64,000 nt of DNA. It comes from Thermoplasmatota archaeon. GTDB taxonomy: Archaea; Thermoplasmatota; JAKEGO01. A program made the position numbers and the translations under genes. The notes below the pieces were generated by a model that saw only the letters and a list, made by a program, of their open reading frames with translations, was not told the DNA's origin and ran no database searches. Shown piece after piece: positions 59,553 to 64,000 of this stretch (positions are counted from its first letter, which is position 1; every line of letters starts with the position of its first letter). The DNA lies in NCBI GenBank assembly GCA_028279595.1, contig JANQNK010000019.1, forward strand, positions 1 to 64,000. Direction: 5' to 3'.

Positions 59553-60455
59553 CTAGAAGGAGATCTTTCCGCCCTTTTTGAGCTCTTCGAGGGTCTTGTC
59601 CTCCACTTTTTCGAGCTCCTTCTTGTCCGTGAGGGCCTTGTCGACCGCCTTCGCCTGGTCCTTTATGACCTTGCGGGCCTGCTGTCTCTCGTCGCGGTCC
59701 TCCTTCTTGAGCGAGAGCACCTTCGAGCGCATCTCGAGGGCCTTCTGATGCTGGGCATCGGCCTTCTTCTTGACCTCGATGAACTCGGCGTGCTTCTTGT
59801 TGGCCTCGATTATGAGATAGCTGACGGAATTGTAGATCTCGACGACCTGCTCGTGGAACGTCTGGGAGTCCTGGTAGTACTGGACCACGTAGGTGTGCTC
59901 CTCGTCGGCCTTCTTGAAGAGGTCGTCTATGGAGGCGTTCAGGGAATCGAGGTCCTCTATGATGCTCTCCTGGTCCACGAGGTTCTTCTGCATCTCGATG
60001 TACTGGTGCATCTTGTCCCTGATCTTGTCTATGAGGTCCTTCTCGGCGGACAGGGACATGGGTACGGTCTGCTGCTTGAGCTCCAGGGACTTGATCTCGG
60101 CGTCCAGTACCTGGACGTCCTTCGGGAGCGCCCTGTTGAGGTTCTTGTTCCTCTCCCGCTTCTCCTCGATCATGGACCTGGCCTTTGACTGGTACTCGTT
60201 CCTGCGCTTCTTGTGCTCGCGCATCTTGCGGACGAGTGCGTCCCTCTCGGCCTTCAGCTTGTCAACGCCCGCCAGTGCGTTCTTCCTCTCCTCGTTGAGG
60301 GCGTCCCTCTCCTCCCGGAGGAGCCTGGCATCGGCGTTCAGCTCGTTCCGACGGTCGATAATGGACTGGTGGACCTTCTCGGCGCTCTGTATGGCCTTGC
60401 GCCTCTGCTGACCCTTGTCGTCCTCGGCGTCCTTCTCGCGTTTCCGTCGTGGCAC
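59553..60455 (-). CDS. Archaeal coiled-coil protein (COG1340-like)
   Basis: 300 residues, almost entirely coiled coil: KREKDAEDDKGQQRRKAIQ at the start, long heptad stretches rich in Lys, Glu, Asp and Arg, hardly any Gly/Pro, ending in ELKKGGKISF. Resembles the widely conserved archaeal coiled-coil proteins of COG1340; function unknown, possibly chromosome or cytoskeletal organisation. TATA CGTTTTTATGG (60477-60487) stands 27 bases before the GTG at 60453-60455, which fixes a leaderless start and excludes the 50-residue longer frame. Confidence 0.8.
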   Translation of the reverse strand: MPRRKREKDAEDDKGQQRRKAIQSAEKVHQSIIDRRNELNADARLLREERDALNEERKNALAGVDKLKAERDALVRKMREHKKRRNEYQSKARSMIEEKRERNKNLNRALPKDVQVLDAEIKSLELKQQTVPMSLSAEKDLIDKIRDKMHQYIEMQKNLVDQESIIEDLDSLNASIDDLFKKADEEHTYVVQYYQDSQTFHEQVVEIYNSVSYLIIEANKKHAEFIEVKKKADAQHQKALEMRSKVLSLKKEDRDERQQARKVIKDQAKAVDKALTDKKELEKVEDKTLEELKKGGKISF

Positions 60456-60476
60456 GGGCCGAGACAAGAACTCTAT

Positions 60477-60487
60477 CCATAAAAACG
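60477..60487 (-). promoter_or_regulatory. TATA box of the coiled-coil gene
   Basis: Leftward CGTTTTTATGG, 27 bases before the GTG at 60455. Confidence 0.55.
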
Positions 60488-60722
60488 TTTGGCTGGAGGG
60501 ATCGGACATACCCGAGGAGCTGTCGTTACATATCGGACGGGTGCGCTCACGGGATTCATATGCGGGGCGCTGTGCCAGGAACTGAGGGCCCTGGCGCGCG
60601 CCCCGCACGAGTGGTACCGTGGCCTCCCCCCCGTTCGGACGGACGTTGTCGACCCAAGAGGGGACGAACCGACGGATTTCAGGCCAAAAACGTTTATATC
60701 GTAGCCCACGTTAGACGGAGGG

Positions 60723-61405
60723 ATGAGCGCAGTAGAGGATGCGTTGGAGGCGCTGAAGAGGGGCGAGTTCGTGCTCGTCTTCGATGCGCCCGACAGGGAG
60801 GGCGAGACCGATCTGATAAAGGCGGCCATACACACGCAGCCAGAGGACATATCCAGGATGCGGAACGACGGCGGCGGCCTCATATTCATGATGGTCGGCC
60901 ACGAGACCTCCGAGAAGCTGGGGCTTCCCTTCCTTTCGGACCTCTTCTATCGAGAGGGCGGGCGTTATCCGGTCCTCAAGGAACTGATACCGAACGACAT
61001 CCCCTACGACACGAAATCGTCGTTCTCGGTGCCTATCAACCACAGGAAGACGTTCACGGGCATCACAGACGTAGATCGCTCCCTCACCGTACGCAGGTTC
61101 GGCGAGATGGCCGACGAGATACCAGACCTCACCCCAGCGAAGGCCCAGAGGGTCTTCGGCCAGGAGTTCCGCGCTCCGGGGCACGTGGCGATCTGCAGAG
61201 CGTCCGAGCATCCCCTCAGGGACCGGTTCGGACATACAGAACTGGGTGTCGCACTCATGATCATGGCTGGATTCACTCCCGTGGCCGTAGGCTGCGAGAT
61301 GATGACCGAGGGAAAGGCCCTTCCGCCGGAGGAGGCAAGGAAGTACGGCGAGGAGAACGGGCTCATGTTCCTCGAGGGCAAGGAAGTTCTGGGGGCCTGG
61401 AGAGA

Positions 61406-61418
<13 letters not shown>
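60723..61418 (+). CDS. ribB: 3,4-dihydroxy-2-butanone-4-phosphate synthase RibB
   Basis: Makes the four-carbon unit of riboflavin from ribulose 5-phosphate. 231 residues: VFDAPDREGETDLI with the catalytic acidic loop (E25-D30 region), RNDGGGLIFMMVG, SFSVPINHRKTFTGIT and the APGHVAICRASEHPLRDRFGHTELGVAL region with HTE. First gene of the rib operon; TATA CGTTTATATC near 60690 and a GGAGG ribosome site before the ATG. No FMN riboswitch core seen. Overlaps ribL by 13 bases. Confidence 0.94.
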
Positions 61419-62334
<916 letters not shown>

Positions 62335-62343
62335 GGTGATGAG

Positions 62344-62754
62344 ATGAAACTGGCGTTCGTCATATCCGAGTTCAACTATGACGTCACGATGATGATGCTG
62401 GAGCGGGCGAGGGAGCACGCTACGTTCCTGGGAGCCGAGGTCAGCCACGAGGTGACCGTTCCCGGGGTCTTCGACATGCCCCTGGCCATCAAGGCGCTCC
62501 TGGAAAGGAACGACGTCGATGCCGTCGTGACCCTGGGCGCTGTCATCGAGGGAGAGACCGAGCACGATGATATCGTGATCGGCCATGCCTCGCGCAAGAT
62601 CGCCGATCTGGCTACACAGTTCGGGAAACCAGTGACCCTCGGGATCACCGGACCCGGAATGAGCAGGCTCCAGGCGGAGGCGAGGATCGAACGCGCAAAA
62701 ACGGCCGTCGAGGGCGCCGTCAAGATGCTCAAGAGGCTCGACAGCATCGAGTGA
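62344..62754 (+). CDS. ribH: 6,7-dimethyl-8-ribityllumazine synthase RibH
   Basis: Condenses the RibB product with the ribitylaminouracil. 136 residues: VISEFNYDVTMMMLERA, the VPGVFDMPLAIK loop, TLGAVIEGETEHDDIV containing the catalytic His, and GITGPG near the end. Last gene of the rib operon. A GGCAGC-GAA-GCTGCC stem-loop with a T-tract follows at 62778-62797. Confidence 0.94.
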   Translation: MKLAFVISEFNYDVTMMMLERAREHATFLGAEVSHEVTVPGVFDMPLAIKALLERNDVDAVVTLGAVIEGETEHDDIVIGHASRKIADLATQFGKPVTLGITGPGMSRLQAEARIERAKTAVEGAVKMLKRLDSIE

Positions 62755-62777
62755 GCATATCTGTAGATCCATATCCG

Positions 62778-62797
62778 GCAGCGAAGCTGCCATGTTT
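62778..62797. terminator. Terminator hairpin between ribH and the IscU-like gene
   Basis: GGCAGC (62778-62783), GAA, GCTGCC (62787-62792), then ATGTTTT. Serves the convergent pair. Confidence 0.55.
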
Positions 62798-62831
62798 TGA
62801 ATGAGATCGTTCTGGACCCAAGGGACCTAGC

Positions 62832-63491
62832 CTAATGCCCGGTATCCAGGTCGCCGGCGAAGATGACCTCGACCTTCTCAATGTCCCATAGGCGGTCGAG
62901 ACGCTCGTGGATCTCCTCGTTGATGTTCTCCGCGAACGGGTGGTCGGCGTCGAGGCCGACGGTGACCGTTATCTCTCCATCCTTGACTCCGACACCGGTC
63001 ACGAGGTTCATCTTTACGATGTCCAGACCGGTTATCGGGTTCATCACATGGGTGAGCCTCGAAAGGACCACCTCGGACGTCGTCTCGATGAGTTCCTCTG
63101 GCGGTATGAGCCCGTGCGTCTCCTCGTAGGTCCTGATCGCCTCGCGAAGCGTCTCGACGGCCAGCACCGAGCAGTGCGCCTTCACCGATGGCAATCCGCC
63201 GAGCTCGTCCGAGGCCGACTTCCAGTCTATCTCCTTCGCCTCGTCGAGGGTCTTCCCCTTGGCCATCTCCGTGATTATGGAACCGGTCGCGATGTTCGAG
63301 GCGCAACCGTACGACTCGAAGGAGATGTCCTCGATGACCAGAGTGTCCGGGTCGACCTTCAGATAGAGGGTCACCATGTCACCGCACGCTGGACTCCCTT
63401 CGGTAGCCTTCGCGTCGGCCTCGTCCAGGCAGCCCACGTTCTGGGGGTTCTTGAAGTGCTCCATCAGCTTGTCTGTATACTTCAGGACCAT
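62832..63491 (-). CDS. IscU-like Fe-S scaffold fused to a DUF59/MIP18 domain
   Basis: 219 residues from ATG 63489-63491 (MVLKYTDKLMEHFKNPQNVG). The N-terminal about 125 residues are an IscU/NifU scaffold with its three cluster Cys: ACGD (about 36), YGCAS (about 63) and HCSV (about 107). A second domain (about 130-219) is DUF59/MIP18-like: VLSRLTHVMNPITGLDIVKMNLV, GEITVTVGL, EEIHERLDRLW. DUF59 proteins assist Fe-S cluster transfer and usually are separate, so this is an unusual fusion. No cysteine desulfurase lies nearby. Longer frames upstream cross the promoter (CTTTATAGG near 63530). Confidence 0.88.
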   Translation of the reverse strand: MVLKYTDKLMEHFKNPQNVGCLDEADAKATEGSPACGDMVTLYLKVDPDTLVIEDISFESYGCASNIATGSIITEMAKGKTLDEAKEIDWKSASDELGGLPSVKAHCSVLAVETLREAIRTYEETHGLIPPEELIETTSEVVLSRLTHVMNPITGLDIVKMNLVTGVGVKDGEITVTVGLDADHPFAENINEEIHERLDRLWDIEKVEVIFAGDLDTGH

Positions 63492-63601
63492 GGGCGTCGA
63501 TTCCCAGACCCCTTTATTAATGTTGGTCCTATAAAGTTGACAAGACGTTATGTCCAGAGCCTGCGCTGTACTTAGGATACTAGTTTCGGTGGACCATGCG
63601 A

Positions 63602-64000
63602 TCATTCTACGAATACGATGGTCGAATCGGTGCTGGCGTACAGCCCTGAGCCGTCGTCGTCTGGATCGGCGATGGACACATACACGATGAAGTCGCTTCC
63701 GCGGTCCTCGTATTCGTAATCATTGTCCGCGTTCTCGCCGTAGTCAAAACGCTCGTTATCGCTCTCCTGCTCCGGGAAGGTCCAGACTATATCGGCATCG
63801 TCCTTGTCGGTGCTGGTGTCGATGTCGCCCTTGTTCTCGTCCATGTAGTGGACCTCGAAATAGACGGTGTCCTCACCCGCGAAGGGCGGGTTCGCCGTCT
63901 GGTTTGGTCCAGCGTCCACGAGTGGTCTCGCGTTGTAGTATGTCTCCGGCAGTTCGATGTCGACCTCGTGGATGTCAGAGGATTCGATGACGGGATTGTG
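63602..64000 (-). CDS. Secreted protein, C-terminal Ig/PKD-like part, cut by window end
   Basis: The frame is open at base 64000 and ends at 63602, giving 132 residues here. It reads LVDAGPNQTANPP, EDTVYFEVHYMDENKG and then an acidic segment with many Asp and Tyr, ending DSTIVFVE. VDAGPNQ is typical of the first strand of PKD/Ig-like extracellular domains. No anchor is present at the C-terminus, so anchoring, if any, is N-terminal. The next gene on this strand (IscU) starts 110 bases further left. Confidence 0.7.
   Translation of the reverse strand, partial: HNPVIESSDIHEVDIELPETYYNARPLVDAGPNQTANPPFAGEDTVYFEVHYMDENKGDIDTSTDKDDADIVWTFPEQESDNERFDYGENADNDYEYEDRGSDFIVYVSIADPDDDGSGLYASTDSTIVFVE

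Noticed and set aside
60449-61405. Long + frame extending ribL upstream
   Set aside because: It runs through ribB in another frame and through the coiled-coil promoter; the ATG at 61406 gives the normal RibL length.

Overview
The window is archaeal chromosome. Evidence: BRE/TATA-type promoters about 26-27 bases upstream of start codons, many of them apparently leaderless; Mre11-Rad50, FEN1 with a PIP box, Nog1, an Era-like GTPase paired with a DUF2073 protein, archaeal-type riboflavin synthase RibC and FAD synthetase RibL, QueC, and tRNA genes with introns at position 37/38. The gene content (B12-dependent ribonucleotide reductase, ThyX, four-subunit 2-oxoacid:ferredoxin oxidoreductase, membrane pyrophosphatase, very large NEW3/CARDB-like surface proteins) fits a GC-rich heterotrophic euryarchaeon, most likely a Thermoplasmatota lineage. 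That placement is inference; no rRNA is present to confirm it.

Layout. 1-7.3 kb: a truncated secreted subtilisin (-), mre11-rad50 (+), a proline/tyrosine-rich membrane protein (-) and a small leaderless gene. 7.3-22.2 kb: a tRNA-Pro(TGG) gene whose 3' end is the attachment site of a 14.5 kb integrated element. Identical 18-base repeats at 7400-7417 and 21930-21947 bound it, and a tyrosine recombinase gene abuts the left one. Its left arm (8.4-12.6 kb) is AT-rich and carries a ribbon-helix-helix regulator, a TIR-domain protein, several zinc-ribbon miniproteins and small membrane proteins. Its right arm is one long leftward operon: HerA/FtsK-like ATPase, membrane proteins, a very basic nucleoprotein-like frame, signal-peptide proteins, an 832-residue C-terminally anchored surface protein and a possible replication protein. 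There is no terminase, portal or tail gene, so I read it as a provirus of a non-tailed (spindle-shaped, pleomorphic or filamentous) archaeal virus. Two hairpin-dense non-coding segments flank the operon.

22.2-44.4 kb: SfsA, a secreted membrane-anchored protein, Era-like GTPase plus DUF2073, FEN1, queC-dph6, Nog1, a CoA-binding protein, tRNA-Phe, nrdJ-thyX (dNTP/dTMP supply), the por operon, a stand-alone gcvT, an M24 peptidase, an RND exporter and a TrmB-like regulator. 44.5-45.1 kb: a second, intron-containing tRNA-Pro gene followed by a tandem array of structured units that end in copies of the tRNA 3' end. A related array follows the first tRNA-Pro beyond the provirus. These two arrays are the most unusual non-coding feature of the window.

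45.3-64 kb: M29-like peptidase and K+-type membrane pyrophosphatase, tRNA-Met with intron, a radical SAM protein, a histone-deacetylase-fold hydrolase, a 2744-residue surface protein with a cytoplasmic zinc ribbon, a coiled-coil protein, the ribB-ribL-ribC-ribH operon (riboflavin and FAD synthesis), an IscU-DUF59 fusion and the end of another secreted protein.

Long open frames lying antisense to GC-rich genes were left out as shadows.
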